Position numbers and translations under genes: made by a program. A stretch of DNA of 64,000 nt from Chitinophagales bacterium (lineage in GTDB: Bacteria > Bacteroidota > Bacteroidia > Chitinophagales > JADIYW01): NCBI GenBank assembly GCA_023957245.1, contig JAMLHJ010000006.1:62001-126000 (forward strand), in the 5' to 3' direction. Every line of letters starts with the position of its first letter. Positions within the stretch are counted from its first letter, which is position 1. Positions 1 through 9,971 of the stretch are shown one piece after another. The notes beneath the pieces are model-generated. The model was not told where the DNA came from, did not search any database, and saw nothing but the letters and a program-made list of their open reading frames with translations.

Positions 1-3000
1 TTGTTCTGACTGCCTCAGCATCAATAATAGCTTGCTTGATAGGGATACCATCTTTGAGTCTTATTTCTATAAAATCTATTAATAAGACTGAGTTTCTTAC
101 CATCACACCAGCTAGAGCAATCATACCAATGAATGATGTCGCTGTAAAATATGCTCCTAATAACCAGTGTCCTAAGACAATTCCTATTAGCGATAATGGA
201 ATGGCTACCATCATAATAATAGGTGTTTTGAAGTTTTGAAACCAACCAACAATCAACATATAGATAATAATAACTACAACAAGAAATGCTATTCCTAAGT
301 CTCTAAATACTTCCAATGTAATCTGCCATTCTCCATCCCATTTGACTGAAAATTCACTATCATTTTCGGGTTGACCCATATAAAGTTCATTAACAGTATA
401 TCCTGCTGGCAATTTGATTTCTTTCAACTTCTCTCCCATTCCCAAAATTGCATAAGCAGGACTTTCTAATGCACCTGCCATATCAGCAAGTACATATACT
501 ACTCTTTGCTGATCTTTTCTGCTAATAGATTTTTGAACAGTATCATTGTGAATGGTAATAATATCTCCTACAGTCACCATATTTCCTTGCTGACCTTTAA
601 TCTTCATGTTCTTAATATCCTCAATACTAGTTTTGTCTTTATCATCTAAAGCCATTACGATTCCAATTGAAGAAGCAGAGTTTTCGTCATATAAATTAGA
701 GATTGGAAACTCTCTCAATAAATAGGTTAAATTACCCACAACTTGCTGAGGTGCAACACCATTGAGCATAGCTTTTTCTTTATCCACTTCTAAGCGATAT
801 TCTGTCTGAACATCTTCTACATTCCAATCTATATCTACTACATCATCTGTATTCTCAAGAATATTTTTGACTTGATACGCCAATTGAATCTGTTCTTTAT
901 GATCTGGCCCATAGATTTCAGCAACAATAGTTGATAATACTGGAGGTCCAGGAGGCACTTCAATTAACTTCACATTAGCACCATATTTGGCAGCAATTTT
1001 CTGGACTTCTGGTCTTACTGCTTTAGCAATATCATGGCTCTGTCTTTTTCTATTTTCTTTATGTAAAAGATTGACTTGAATATCTGCCATATTACTATTG
1101 CCTCTCATGTCATAATGACGCACTAATCCATTGAAAGTAATCGGTGCTGAAGCTCCAATATAATTTTGGTAATTAACAACTTCTGGTATTGTAGTTAGAT
1201 ATTGAGCAATTTCTCTTGTTACAGCAGAAGTGCGTTCTAAAGTAGTTCCTTCTGGCATATCAATAACAACCTGAAATTCATTTTTATTATCAAAAGGCAA
1301 CATTTTCACAGCAACAGTTTTTGTGAAGAATAAAGAAACTGAGCCAATCAATAAAATAAATGTTACGACTAACACTACCCATCTTAATGCGCTATTATCT
1401 AACAAAGGTTTTTCTACTTTATTATAAAATTTGTATATCCAGCTATTCTCATGATCATCTTCGGCACTATTAGCTTCATGCTTATCTTTTTCAACAAGCA
1501 AATGATATCCTAAATATGGCGTAATTGTTAATGCTATAAATAACGATAATATCATCGCTATAGATGCGCCTATAGGCATAGGGCTCATATATGGTCCCAT
1601 CATGCCCGATACGAAAGCCATAGGCAATATAGCAGCGATAACAGTAAATGTTGCCAAAATTGTAGGATTACCGACCTCGTTAATTGCATAGATAGCAGCA
1701 TCTTTAAAAGGCAAACGTTTCATTTTGAAATGTCTATGCATATTTTCGGCAATGATAATACTGTCGTCAACTACAATACCTACGACAAATACTAAAGCAA
1801 ATAGCGTAATTCTATTGAGCGTATAGCCTAATATATAGTAACTAAACAATGTCAAAGCAAATGTTAGTGGTACTGACAAGAATACTACCAATGCACCTCT
1901 CCAACCCATCGCAATTGTCACTAATACTGTAACAGCAATAATTGCTATCAATAAGTGTAATAATAATTCATTCACTTTATCTGATGCAGTCTCTCCATAG
2001 TTTCTTGTCACCTCGACATTGACTTCATTAGGAATGAGATTTTCTTTAAGGCTCTCAATCTTGTTTAGAATATGCTCTGAAATTTTCATAGCATCAGCAC
2101 CTTTTACTTTGCCTATTGATAACGTAACTGCAGGATATTCTGAAGGTGAATTTTTATAATTTTCATTAAACTTACTATATCCAAAAGATATATAATTACT
2201 AGGAGTTCCTGGACCATCAACAATAGCTGCAACCTGTTTTAAATATACAGGCATGTTTTGATTGATACCTACAACAATATTTTCAATATCTTCTTTAGAG
2301 GATAAAAATTGACCTGTTGTAATCATAAATTCAGTGTCATTATTAACAAAGCTTCCTGATTGCATACTTCCATTATTGGCTTGAATCATTTGCATAATGC
2401 TAAGGGCATCAACTTTATTTTCAGCCATTTTATCTTTGTCTAATGCTACTTTAATCTCCCTAAGTCTCCCTCCTATCAGCTTGACATTAGATACATCCTT
2501 TATTTTCTTAATTTCAGAAGACATTTCTTCAGAAATTTGTCTTACTTGATAGTCATCATATTTATCACTCCATAAAGTTACAGCCAACATTGGGACATCG
2601 TCAATAGAACGAGTTTTCACCATTGGAGGCATCACCCCTTGAGGCAATAAATGAGAGTTCTTAATTAATTCGTCATAGAGTTTTACATAAGACCTTTCAA
2701 TATCTTCGCCTACTTTAAATTGAACAATCATCATCGCTTGACCATTCATTGCTGTACTATGAAGATGCTCTACTCCTTTTATATTAGATAGTACTTTTTC
2801 AAGAGGTTTTAAAACTCTACTTTCTACTTCTAGTGGGCTTGCTCCTGGATAGCCAACCATAATATCCACCATTGGAACATTGATTTGAGGCTCCTCCTCT
2901 CTAGGAATAAGCGTCGAACTATATACACCTATTATCATCAACCCAATCATCAATAACAATGACAACTTGGAGTCTAAGAACATAGATGCAATTTTACCTG

Positions 3001-3016
3001 ATATACCTTCTTGCAT
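1..3016 (-). CDS. RND efflux transporter permease, C-terminus cut by window edge
   Basis: Inner-membrane proton-driven pump of the AcrB/HAE-1 type, which works with a periplasmic adaptor and a TolC-like channel. I read an open frame on the minus strand from the ATG at 3016 to the window edge (about 1005 codons; the family usually has 1030-1070). It has an N-terminal membrane segment, then two large periplasmic regions between membrane bundles. The TM4 pair Asp417-Asp418 in the context VVDDSIIIAEN is the proton-relay signature, which favours a drug/organic-substrate pump over a CusA-like metal pump. Near the cut end a second membrane bundle contains GVMVRNSVLLIDF. It follows the adaptor gene by 66 bp and tolC further upstream, so the three form one operon. 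The substrate cannot be told from sequence. Confidence 0.93.
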   Translation of the reverse strand, partial: MQEGISGKIASMFLDSKLSLLLMIGLMIIGVYSSTLIPREEEPQINVPMVDIMVGYPGASPLEVESRVLKPLEKVLSNIKGVEHLHSTAMNGQAMMIVQFKVGEDIERSYVKLYDELIKNSHLLPQGVMPPMVKTRSIDDVPMLAVTLWSDKYDDYQVRQISEEMSSEIKKIKDVSNVKLIGGRLREIKVALDKDKMAENKVDALSIMQMIQANNGSMQSGSFVNNDTEFMITTGQFLSSKEDIENIVVGINQNMPVYLKQVAAIVDGPGTPSNYISFGYSKFNENYKNSPSEYPAVTLSIGKVKGADAMKISEHILNKIESLKENLIPNEVNVEVTRNYGETASDKVNELLLHLLIAIIAVTVLVTIAMGWRGALVVFLSVPLTFALTLFSYYILGYTLNRITLFALVFVVGIVVDDSIIIAENMHRHFKMKRLPFKDAAIYAINEVGNPTILATFTVIAAILPMAFVSGMMGPYMSPMPIGASIAMILSLFIALTITPYLGYHLLVEKDKHEANSAEDDHENSWIYKFYNKVEKPLLDNSALRWVVLVVTFILLIGSVSLFFTKTVAVKMLPFDNKNEFQVVIDMPEGTTLERTSAVTREIAQYLTTIPEVVNYQNYIGASAPITFNGLVRHYDMRGNSNMADIQVNLLHKENRKRQSHDIAKAVRPEVQKIAAKYGANVKLIEVPPGPPVLSTIVAEIYGPDHKEQIQLAYQVKNILENTDDVVDIDWNVEDVQTEYRLEVDKEKAMLNGVAPQQVVGNLTYLLREFPISNLYDENSASSIGIVMALDDKDKTSIEDIKNMKIKGQQGNMVTVGDIITIHNDTVQKSISRKDQQRVVYVLADMAGALESPAYAILGMGEKLKEIKLPAGYTVNELYMGQPENDSEFSVKWDGEWQITLEVFRDLGIAFLVVVIIIYMLIVGWFQNFKTPIIMMVAIPLSLIGIVLGHWLLGAYFTATSFIGMIALAGVMVRNSVLLIDFIEIRLKDGIPIKQAIIDAEAVRT

Positions 3017-3082
3017 ATTTATATTTTTAAAACTTTAAAATCATAGATAATATTTCTATCATTTACAAGTATTTATAATCAA

Positions 3083-4171
3083 TTACTTTACACTTACTTT
3101 TGAACCATTAAACAGTCTGTTGTCTGCATTTACAACATATTTTTCATTGGCTTGCAGACCAGAAAGTACTTCAATTTGATCGCCATAAGATTTGCCTAAT
3201 CTGAGCCATCTTAAAATTGCAATATTATCTTCGCCTACGACATATACACCTTTCAACTGTCCTTGATTGACAATTGCATCTTGTGCAACTAATACGACTT
3301 TATTTGAAGATGTAGCTGAAGATTTTTTTTCTACTTTAAATACTGCATTGACAAACATTCCTGACAATACAGAAGGTTCGTCTTTACTTAAATTGATTTT
3401 GACAACATATTGACCTCCAGTATTTTTGGCTGAGCTACTTACTTCTACTACTTTTCCTGCAATAATTTTATCTAGTGATTTTACATTGACATCAACAGAC
3501 AATCCATTGCTAATACTTGATATATCACTTTCAGAGACCATCACAACTGCTTGCAATTTGGATTCATTTTCAATACTCATGATTGGCATTCCAGGATTGG
3601 CCATATCTCCTACTTTTGCAAAAGTACCAGTAACAACACCTGAAAATGGAGCTATGATATTGGTATAAGCAAACTGTGCCATCACTTCATTTTTCATTTC
3701 TTTAGCTACTTCCAATCCTGCTTTAGCAATTTCCAAATGAGTAGTGATATCATCTAACTCCTTTTGTGTTGCACTTTTCTGATTGAATAAATTTAAAAAT
3801 CTATCATAATCTCTTTTTGCACTATTATAAACTGTTGTTGCTTGTTGGATACCAGCATCGGCTTGGGCTTTTTTAGCTTGTAAATCTGTACTGCTAATCG
3901 TAGCCAACAGCTGTCCTTTTTGAACATTTTGTCCAATAATAACATTGTAGGAAGTGATATATCCCATCATTCGTGTACTAATATTTGCGCTGTGTTCTGC
4001 TTCGATTTTTCCACTCGCAGTTACATATTTTCCATTTGAATTTCCTTCTACTTGTTGAACACTCACATTTACAGGTGGTAATTCTTGAATAGATGTTGTG
4101 CTTTCTTCAGTACATGACACTAAAAAGGTCATTAAAGAAATTGATGCAATTAATAAATTAATTTTATTCAT
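3083..4171 (-). CDS. RND efflux periplasmic adaptor lipoprotein (membrane fusion protein)
   Basis: Adaptor that bridges the RND pump and the outer-membrane channel. The N-terminus is a lipoprotein signal ending in LVSC, with the lipidated Cys at residue 20. A split lipoyl/barrel-sandwich domain (its first half near GQNVQKGQLLATI, its second near FSGVVTGTFAKVGD) flanks an alpha-hairpin around residues 95-165. A beta-barrel domain and a membrane-proximal domain follow. At 362 aa it has a normal length for the HlyD/AcrA family. It lies 15 bp after tolC and 66 bp before the pump gene, so co-expression is likely. This is a confident family call; the substrate is unknown. Confidence 0.95.
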   Translation of the reverse strand: MNKINLLIASISLMTFLVSCTEESTTSIQELPPVNVSVQQVEGNSNGKYVTASGKIEAEHSANISTRMMGYITSYNVIIGQNVQKGQLLATISSTDLQAKKAQADAGIQQATTVYNSAKRDYDRFLNLFNQKSATQKELDDITTHLEIAKAGLEVAKEMKNEVMAQFAYTNIIAPFSGVVTGTFAKVGDMANPGMPIMSIENESKLQAVVMVSESDISSISNGLSVDVNVKSLDKIIAGKVVEVSSSAKNTGGQYVVKINLSKDEPSVLSGMFVNAVFKVEKKSSATSSNKVVLVAQDAIVNQGQLKGVYVVGEDNIAILRWLRLGKSYGDQIEVLSGLQANEKYVVNADNRLFNGSKVSVK

Positions 4172-4186
4172 ATTAAAGTTGTTTTA

Positions 4187-5500
4187 TTACTTAGTTAAAA
4201 ATTCAATTTGAATGGTGGTTTCATTAAAGTCTTTTATTGCTTGTAAATAATTGACTTCTTTTTCGATTTCAGTAGCTTGAGAAATCAATAAATCAGATGT
4301 TTTTTCCAATCCTTCTTGATATCTATTTTCAATTAATCTTAGCGATTCACTTGCTTGCGCCTTAGCAGCTTTAGATAAATCTATTTTAGCTTGATTAGTG
4401 ATTAAATCACGTTTTGCTTTTTGCAATTCAAGTTTATTTTTTTCAATATGTAATTGCATTTCGCTTTCCGCTTTCTCAATATCAATTCTGTTTAATTTTA
4501 TTTTGTTATAAGTTTCACCACCGTTGAATATATCCCAAGAAAGAGATGCTCCCACTAAATAACCATTGTTTCCAAAGCCCCAAGCTTTTTTGTCATAAAG
4601 ATTAAATTCGCCAAAAGCGTTTAATCTCGGTAGCAGAGCTCTTTTATACATTGTAGTCATACTATTCTGTGCTTCGATGCCATTCTTCATTGCCATGATA
4701 TCCATGCGACCTTCATAAAAATCTAGTTGCGTATCTGTAGTCAAATTCTGAGTCAATCTATCAATCGGTTGATAAGTAACATCCGTATCTTTACCCATCA
4801 ACCAAGACAAATAATTGGAAAGGTTGGAGATATTGTTATCAATTTCAACTTCACGATTTTGAACATCTATAAGTCCTACTTTTACCATCAATACATCTGA
4901 TGGCTTAGCATATCCTTGCTTCTCCATATTCTCTGTATTTCTCAATACTTCTTGATAGGCGATAATTCCCTTTTGAACAGCACTTTTTGTCTCATACAAA
5001 AACTGCAAATTGTTAAAAGCTTTTTTAATTTCTACTTCAAGCATATTTTCTACGAATTGCTTTTTGTAATTAACAGCTTTAATCTTGGCTTGAACTGCCT
5101 TGCGAGCTGGGAAAATGTCAAAATTCAATATGGGTTGTTGTAAAGAAAATTTGGTATTAAAATGCCCAATACCTTTGGGGTCATTTAATAAATCTGGATT
5201 AAAATCCATTGCTGTGATTCTGCCTTGTTGCAACTTAAATCCAAATGCATTCAAAGGGTCATTGGTATGAAATCCTGTATAACTTATTGCAGCTCTTGGT
5301 AAAAATCCAGACAATGTATTGTTATACTCTGTCTCACTTTGTTGGATTTCGTACTGTTGAATTTTTAGTTGAGAGTTGTTGCTCTTCATTAAATTAATAG
5401 CTTGATGAAGATCTAAAGACTCCTGAGCCATTACTTGAAATATGGCAAAAAAGAAGTAAGAACCCATTAAAATTTTCTTCATGATTAATATTTTTTGCAA
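4187..5500 (-). CDS. TolC family outer-membrane efflux channel
   Basis: Outer-membrane channel of the tripartite efflux system. A signal peptide ends near VMAQESLDL, and two long alpha-helical repeats rich in Gln, Glu, Lys and Asn follow, as in outer membrane efflux protein (OEP) domains. The length (437 aa) is usual. Two starts are possible: the ATG at 5500, or a second ATG at 5482 that gives a more compact signal peptide beginning MKKILMG; I favour the second. It is the first gene of the operon with the adaptor and RND pump. No clear TAnnTTTG promoter was recognised in the 250 bp upstream. Confidence 0.94.
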   Translation of the reverse strand: MQKILIMKKILMGSYFFFAIFQVMAQESLDLHQAINLMKSNNSQLKIQQYEIQQSETEYNNTLSGFLPRAAISYTGFHTNDPLNAFGFKLQQGRITAMDFNPDLLNDPKGIGHFNTKFSLQQPILNFDIFPARKAVQAKIKAVNYKKQFVENMLEVEIKKAFNNLQFLYETKSAVQKGIIAYQEVLRNTENMEKQGYAKPSDVLMVKVGLIDVQNREVEIDNNISNLSNYLSWLMGKDTDVTYQPIDRLTQNLTTDTQLDFYEGRMDIMAMKNGIEAQNSMTTMYKRALLPRLNAFGEFNLYDKKAWGFGNNGYLVGASLSWDIFNGGETYNKIKLNRIDIEKAESEMQLHIEKNKLELQKAKRDLITNQAKIDLSKAAKAQASESLRLIENRYQEGLEKTSDLLISQATEIEKEVNYLQAIKDFNETTIQIEFLTK

Positions 5501-5751
5501 AGAAAATGCTATTAAACATGTCGGTTTGTAACAGTTGTTACCTATGTTGAAAGAAAATTCTTACTAAAATCAAATTGCAATAAAAAGGTGAAAGGGATAG
5601 AAAGTTTACGATTATAATACGTAATTGATTAATTATTAATAAAATGCAAATAAATAAAAATTACATTCCAATGTAAAAATAAATAATAAAAAGAACCATT
5701 ATAAATAAAACCAATGGCTTGATAGAGAATGATTATAAAATACGAACTCTT

Positions 5752-6480
5752 CTATTTTTTCCTTAGCTCAAAATTTTGACCTAAATACACTTTTCTGACA
5801 GTAGGGTCTTGAGCAAGTTCATCAGATGTTCCATGCATTAATATTTTCCCTTCAAACAACAAGTAGGCTCTATCTGTAATAGATAAAGTTTCTTGTACAT
5901 TGTGGTCAGTTATCAATACACCAATATTTCTTTTTTTGAGATCAGCTACAATTGACTGAATATCTTCCACTGCGATAGGGTCAATCCCTGCAAATGGTTC
6001 ATCTAACAAAATAAACTTAGGATCAGAAGCCAATGCTCTTGCAATTTCGGTTCTTCTTCTTTCTCCTCCAGAAAGCACCTTGCCCAAATTTTTACGCACA
6101 TGAGTCAAACTCAATTCATCTAATAATTGCTCTAATTTATCCTTCTGTTCTGACTTTTTAAGAGGAGTAAATTCTAATATTGCTTTGATATTATCTTCCA
6201 CGCTTAAAGAACGAAAGATGGAGTTTTCTTGTGGAAGATAGCCTATACCCAATTGAGACCTTTTATACATTGGATATTTGGAAATATCTTTATCATCTAA
6301 ATAAATTTTACCTTTATCAGGACTTAGCAAACCAGTAATCATATAAAAAGATGTGGTTTTACCAGCTCCATTAGGTCCAAGAAGTCCAACAATCTCTCCT
6401 TGATTCACTTCAATAGAAACCTCATTAACAACGACTCTCCTACTGTAGCTTTTGATTAAATTTTCCGACCTTAATACCAC
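5752..6480 (-). CDS. lptB: LPS export ABC transporter ATP-binding protein LptB
   Basis: Cytoplasmic ATPase that powers extraction of lipopolysaccharide from the inner membrane with LptF, LptG and LptC. Visible motifs are Walker A (GPNGAGKTT, residues 35-43), the ABC signature LSGGERRR near residue 137, Walker B FILLDEP followed by FAGIDP, and the switch His in ITDHNV. The protein is 242 aa, and the [17 protein letters not shown] region is typical of LptB rather than of other ABC ATPases. It starts 6 bp after recJ ends, so the two are probably co-transcribed. No lptFG genes are in the window. Confidence 0.95.
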   Translation of the reverse strand: MVLRSENLIKSYSRRVVVNEVSIEVNQGEIVGLLGPNGAGKTTSFYMITGLLSPDKGKIYLDDKDISKYPMYKRSQLGIGYLPQENSIFRSLSVEDNIKAILEFTPLKKSEQKDKLEQLLDELSLTHVRKNLGKVLSGGERRRTEIARALASDPKFILLDEPFAGIDPIAVEDIQSIVADLKKRNIGVLITDHNVQETLSITDRAYLLFEGKILMHGTSDELAQDPTVRKVYLGQNFELRKK

Positions 6481-6486
6481 TTCTAA

Positions 6487-8211
6487 TTACTTTAAGTCCT
6501 TGACTCTTAATTCTATATTCTGATGACCATTCCAATCATTGATATACAATTGGTAACAAATATCAAATTTAGATTTGCTTCTCAAAAAAGGAATGTAATC
6601 CCACATATTATAACCGATTCCTGGCTTTGATGTTTGCCCAGTTTTGGCAACATGAAGTTTGAGATGAGAATTTCCAACAAATCCATTATTACCTGTATCT
6701 CTCACATCTTTTGTTACGAAAGTCGGTTTATGATTGCCACTTCCAAATGGAGCCATTTTCTTTATCCATTCATAAAAATCAAGTGAAATATCATCCAATT
6801 CGATAATATCATCCACTTCTATCTTCTGTACTAATTGTTCTGACTGAATATTATCTTCTACTACTTGCTCAAATTTTTTTATAAAGTCTTGAACATGCAC
6901 CTTTTCCATACTGAATCCTGCAGCATATTTATGTCCTCCAAATTGTGTCAAATATTCACTACAAGATGTTAGAGCTTCATATAGGTCAAAACCTCCTGTA
7001 GAACGACCTGAACCTATCACTATGCCATTAGATTCTGTAAGTATAAGTGCTGGTTTATGTAATTGATCTACTATTCTAGAAGCAACAATTGCAATAATTC
7101 CTTGGTGCCAATTCTCTTGAAAAATAACTATCGCTTTTTTGTCCTCAAAACTATCATCTTCTTGGATAAGATTCAATGCAGATTTGGTAATATCTTTATC
7201 CAATAACTGACGAGCATAGTTGTTCTCATGGATAAACTGAGCCTTTTTGTTAGCTTCTTTATTATTGGACTCAATGAGCAATTCTACGGCATAAGAAGCA
7301 TGAAGAATTCTTCCAGTAGCATTGATTCTTGGACTTATAGTAAATACCAAATCCATTAGCTCCAATTTTCGTTTGGCTTTTACTATGTCTAAAATCGCTT
7401 TAAATCCCGGTCGGCTCCTTTTATTGATGTATTTCATTCCAAAATGAGCCAAAATCCTATTTTCCCCAGTGAGAGGAACAGTATCAGCTGCTATGCTCAC
7501 AGCCGTGAAATCTAACTGACTGTATAGAAATTCTTTATCTAAATGGTATTTTTCAGTATATCCTTGAATTAACTTAAAACCCACACCACAACCACTCAAT
7601 TCCTTATAAGGATAATTACAGTCAGCCCTTTTAGGATTAAGTACAGCCAAAGCATTGGGTAGAATCTCGCCAGGCAAATGATGATCACAGATAATGATAT
7701 CTATATTCTTCTCCTTAGCATAATTGATTTTACTATGCTCTTTTATCCCACAATCTAAAGCAATCATTAGCGTGTATGAATTATCTGAAGCATAATCAAT
7801 GCCGTCATTTGAAATACCACAACCTTCTTTATTTCTATCCGGCGTATAGTATCCTATGTTGTTATAATACTTTTTGAAAAAGGTATAAAGCATAGCAACA
7901 GAAGTAATACCATCGACATCATAATCTCCGTATATCAATATCTTTTCACCTGCTTGAATTGATTGGTGAATACGCAAAACCGCTTTATCCATATCCTTCA
8001 TTAAAAAAGGATTGTGCAAATTATCTAAAGATGGATTTAAAAAACGTTCCGCATCTTCTTTGCTTTTAATCCCTCTGAGTACTAATATTTTGCATATTGT
8101 AATAGGAAGGTTTAATTCATCATGGAGCGTATTTACAATAGAGTCATCTGCTTGCATAAACAACCATTCTTTGAAATTTGGGCTTATAATTAACGACTCT
8201 GACATACTCAC
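6487..8211 (-). CDS. recJ: single-stranded-DNA-specific exonuclease RecJ
   Basis: 5'-to-3' exonuclease on single-stranded DNA that acts in recombination and mismatch/base-excision repair. The DHH phosphoesterase core shows YGDYDVDG at residues 94-101 and the name-giving DHH at 176-178, with metal-binding Asp residues around ALDCG. The DHHA1 domain carries FGGHKYAAGFSM, and a C-terminal OB-fold region follows. The length (574 aa) is typical. Several Met codons near the N-terminus make the exact start uncertain; the ATG at 8211 and the one at 8205 differ by two residues. It lies immediately upstream of lptB. Confidence 0.95.
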   Translation of the reverse strand: MSMSESLIISPNFKEWLFMQADDSIVNTLHDELNLPITICKILVLRGIKSKEDAERFLNPSLDNLHNPFLMKDMDKAVLRIHQSIQAGEKILIYGDYDVDGITSVAMLYTFFKKYYNNIGYYTPDRNKEGCGISNDGIDYASDNSYTLMIALDCGIKEHSKINYAKEKNIDIIICDHHLPGEILPNALAVLNPKRADCNYPYKELSGCGVGFKLIQGYTEKYHLDKEFLYSQLDFTAVSIAADTVPLTGENRILAHFGMKYINKRSRPGFKAILDIVKAKRKLELMDLVFTISPRINATGRILHASYAVELLIESNNKEANKKAQFIHENNYARQLLDKDITKSALNLIQEDDSFEDKKAIVIFQENWHQGIIAIVASRIVDQLHKPALILTESNGIVIGSGRSTGGFDLYEALTSCSEYLTQFGGHKYAAGFSMEKVHVQDFIKKFEQVVEDNIQSEQLVQKIEVDDIIELDDISLDFYEWIKKMAPFGSGNHKPTFVTKDVRDTGNNGFVGNSHLKLHVAKTGQTSKPGIGYNMWDYIPFLRSKSKFDICYQLYINDWNGHQNIELRVKDLK

Positions 8212-8506
8212 ATTTACCTCTCTTTAGTTATTTTCCTTATGTTTTGACAATTTCAATATTAAGTCTAAAAATCTCTCATTTAACAAACATACCATTGCTT
8301 CAAATAAAGCCATAAATATATTTCAACACTAAATATATATATAATGTTGCAAAATACTTTTATGAATAATGAAGAAATTGAACAAATAAGTTTCGTAAAT
8401 ATAATGAAATATAAAAGCAACAGATAGTTTTTTGATTTATTTTGAAATCTTAAATTGTCTTATTTTTTTTCTATCTTGGATTGTCGATTCAATGACAAGC
8501 AGTATT

Positions 8507-9064
8507 ATGAAACATATTCTCATCTCTTTTTTCTATTTATCTACCCTATTAGCAGTAAAAGCACAAAATTTAGACCTTGATTCTGTAGCCACTTATGATG
8601 TCAATTTATCTGACTATCTAACAACAAATGGTCGAGTATATTATGCTAATAGCAAGGTGATTTCAAAAGACAAATATGATTTCTATAAAGAAAGTTGGAA
8701 AAAACTTCAAGAATGTCAACCATGTCGAGTATATACATATAATGCTGACAATCAATTAAAACATATCTCCATTCAGTATTACGAATGTTTAGTGGATACT
8801 TTTACTGAATATTTTCCAAGTGGAAAAATAAAAGTAGAAGGAAGTTTTAAAACAGTTAATAACAATGATTGGTCTAATCTAAGGCTCCGAGGATTATGTA
8901 GTATTAGAGAAGGAAATTGGAATTATTTTAATGATTTGGGTGCTTTGATTTATATCGAAACCTATGAAAATGGAAAATTGGTGAATACTGAATACATAAA
9001 AGAAGAAAAGCCAAGTACAATTAACAAAATAAAAGGCGTCTTTAAAAGAAATTCAGAAGAATGA
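8507..9064 (+). CDS. secreted protein with MORN/YwqK-like repeats, function unknown
   Basis: I start this at the ATG at 8507 because it begins a standard signal peptide (MKHILISFFYLSTLLAV, cut after KAQ); an in-frame extension to 8432 would put 25 unlikely residues before it. The mature part (about 165 aa) has short segments such as FTEYFPSGKIKVEGSF and GNWNYFNDLGALIYIETYENGKL, which match the MORN-variant/YwqK style repeat (text-like plus glycine-lysine turns) common in Bacteroidota. Such repeats are often annotated as antitoxin-like, but nothing here supports that role. A CxxC pair (CQPC) lies near residue 72. A possible -7 box TATCTTGG is at 8472-8479. Confidence 0.7.
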   Translation: MKHILISFFYLSTLLAVKAQNLDLDSVATYDVNLSDYLTTNGRVYYANSKVISKDKYDFYKESWKKLQECQPCRVYTYNADNQLKHISIQYYECLVDTFTEYFPSGKIKVEGSFKTVNNNDWSNLRLRGLCSIREGNWNYFNDLGALIYIETYENGKLVNTEYIKEEKPSTINKIKGVFKRNSEE

Positions 9065-9110
9065 TTGAATAGAATTGAAGGAATTTAATTTCAACAATAT
9101 TTTAATAAAG

Positions 9111-9118
9111 TATCTTTA
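9111..9118 (+). promoter_or_regulatory. TATCTTTA -7-type promoter box, 4 nt before the ATG at 9123
   Basis: Fits the Bacteroidota TAnnTTTG consensus except the last base. Its closeness to the start codon would place the transcription start on or next to the ATG. A weak TTTC lies about 18 nt upstream. Confidence 0.5.
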
Positions 9119-9122
9119 GCGA

Positions 9123-9971
9123 ATGTTTAGTGAAGGTATCATCTTAATGGCATTAGCAACTCTTTGCTTTTCGTTATTAAGTGTATGCGTCAAATATATA
9201 GGACATATTCCTGCTCATGAACTTATATTTTTCAGAGGGGTTATTACGTTAGCCCTTAGTTATTCTCACATAAAAAGTTTAAAAATTCCAGTTTTTGGAA
9301 ACAATAAGAGATTATTATTGGCTAGAGGTTTTTGGGGTACAGCTGCTCTAACCTGTTTTTTCTTTGCAGTTCAAAAAATACCATTAGCTACCGCTGCAAC
9401 ACTACAATATACCGCTCCTATTTTTACTGCGATATTTAGTATTTTCTATTTAAAAGAGAAAGTGAGTTCTACACAGTGGCTATTTATATTATTAGCAATG
9501 TTTGGAGTTGTATTGATTAATGGAATTGATGGAAATGTCAATTTATTTTATTTTGTTTTAGCAGTATTATCAGGAGTTTTTTCTGGATTAGCTTATGTCA
9601 TTGTTCGAAAATTAAAATCTACAGATCACCCAGCCGTGATAGTGTTCTATTTCCCATTTATTGCTGTTCCAATTATGTCAGTTTGGACCTATTTTGACTG
9701 GGTAAAACCTAATAGAAATGATTGGATTTTCATTATTTTAATAGGTGTTCTCACCCAGCTTGGACAGTTTTTAATGACCAAAGCATTACAAAAAGAAAAT
9801 GCAGCTAGAGCGACAAGCGTGATGTTTGTTGGGACAGTAAATGCATTTGTTTTCAGTATTTTTCTCTTTAACGAACACTATAATATTTATACTGTATTAG
9901 GTATTATAATTGTTACATTATCAGTAATTTCTAATATTTATTTCACATCTAAAAAACCAATCCAATCTTGA
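9123..9971 (+). CDS. DMT family (EamA) transporter
   Basis: Inner-membrane drug/metabolite-superfamily transporter with about ten membrane helices arranged as two EamA repeats (residues about 5-130 and 145-275). The motif LATAATLQYTAPIFTAIFS in the first repeat and the corresponding QLGQFLMTKALQ in the second are characteristic. The length of 282 aa is usual. The substrate cannot be inferred. The ATG lies only 4 nt after a TATCTTTA promoter-like box (9111-9118), so its mRNA may have almost no leader. The stop codon overlaps the TTG start of the downstream methyltransferase (9968-9971), indicating translational coupling. Confidence 0.9.
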   Translation: MFSEGIILMALATLCFSLLSVCVKYIGHIPAHELIFFRGVITLALSYSHIKSLKIPVFGNNKRLLLARGFWGTAALTCFFFAVQKIPLATAATLQYTAPIFTAIFSIFYLKEKVSSTQWLFILLAMFGVVLINGIDGNVNLFYFVLAVLSGVFSGLAYVIVRKLKSTDHPAVIVFYFPFIAVPIMSVWTYFDWVKPNRNDWIFIILIGVLTQLGQFLMTKALQKENAARATSVMFVGTVNAFVFSIFLFNEHYNIYTVLGIIIVTLSVISNIYFTSKKPIQS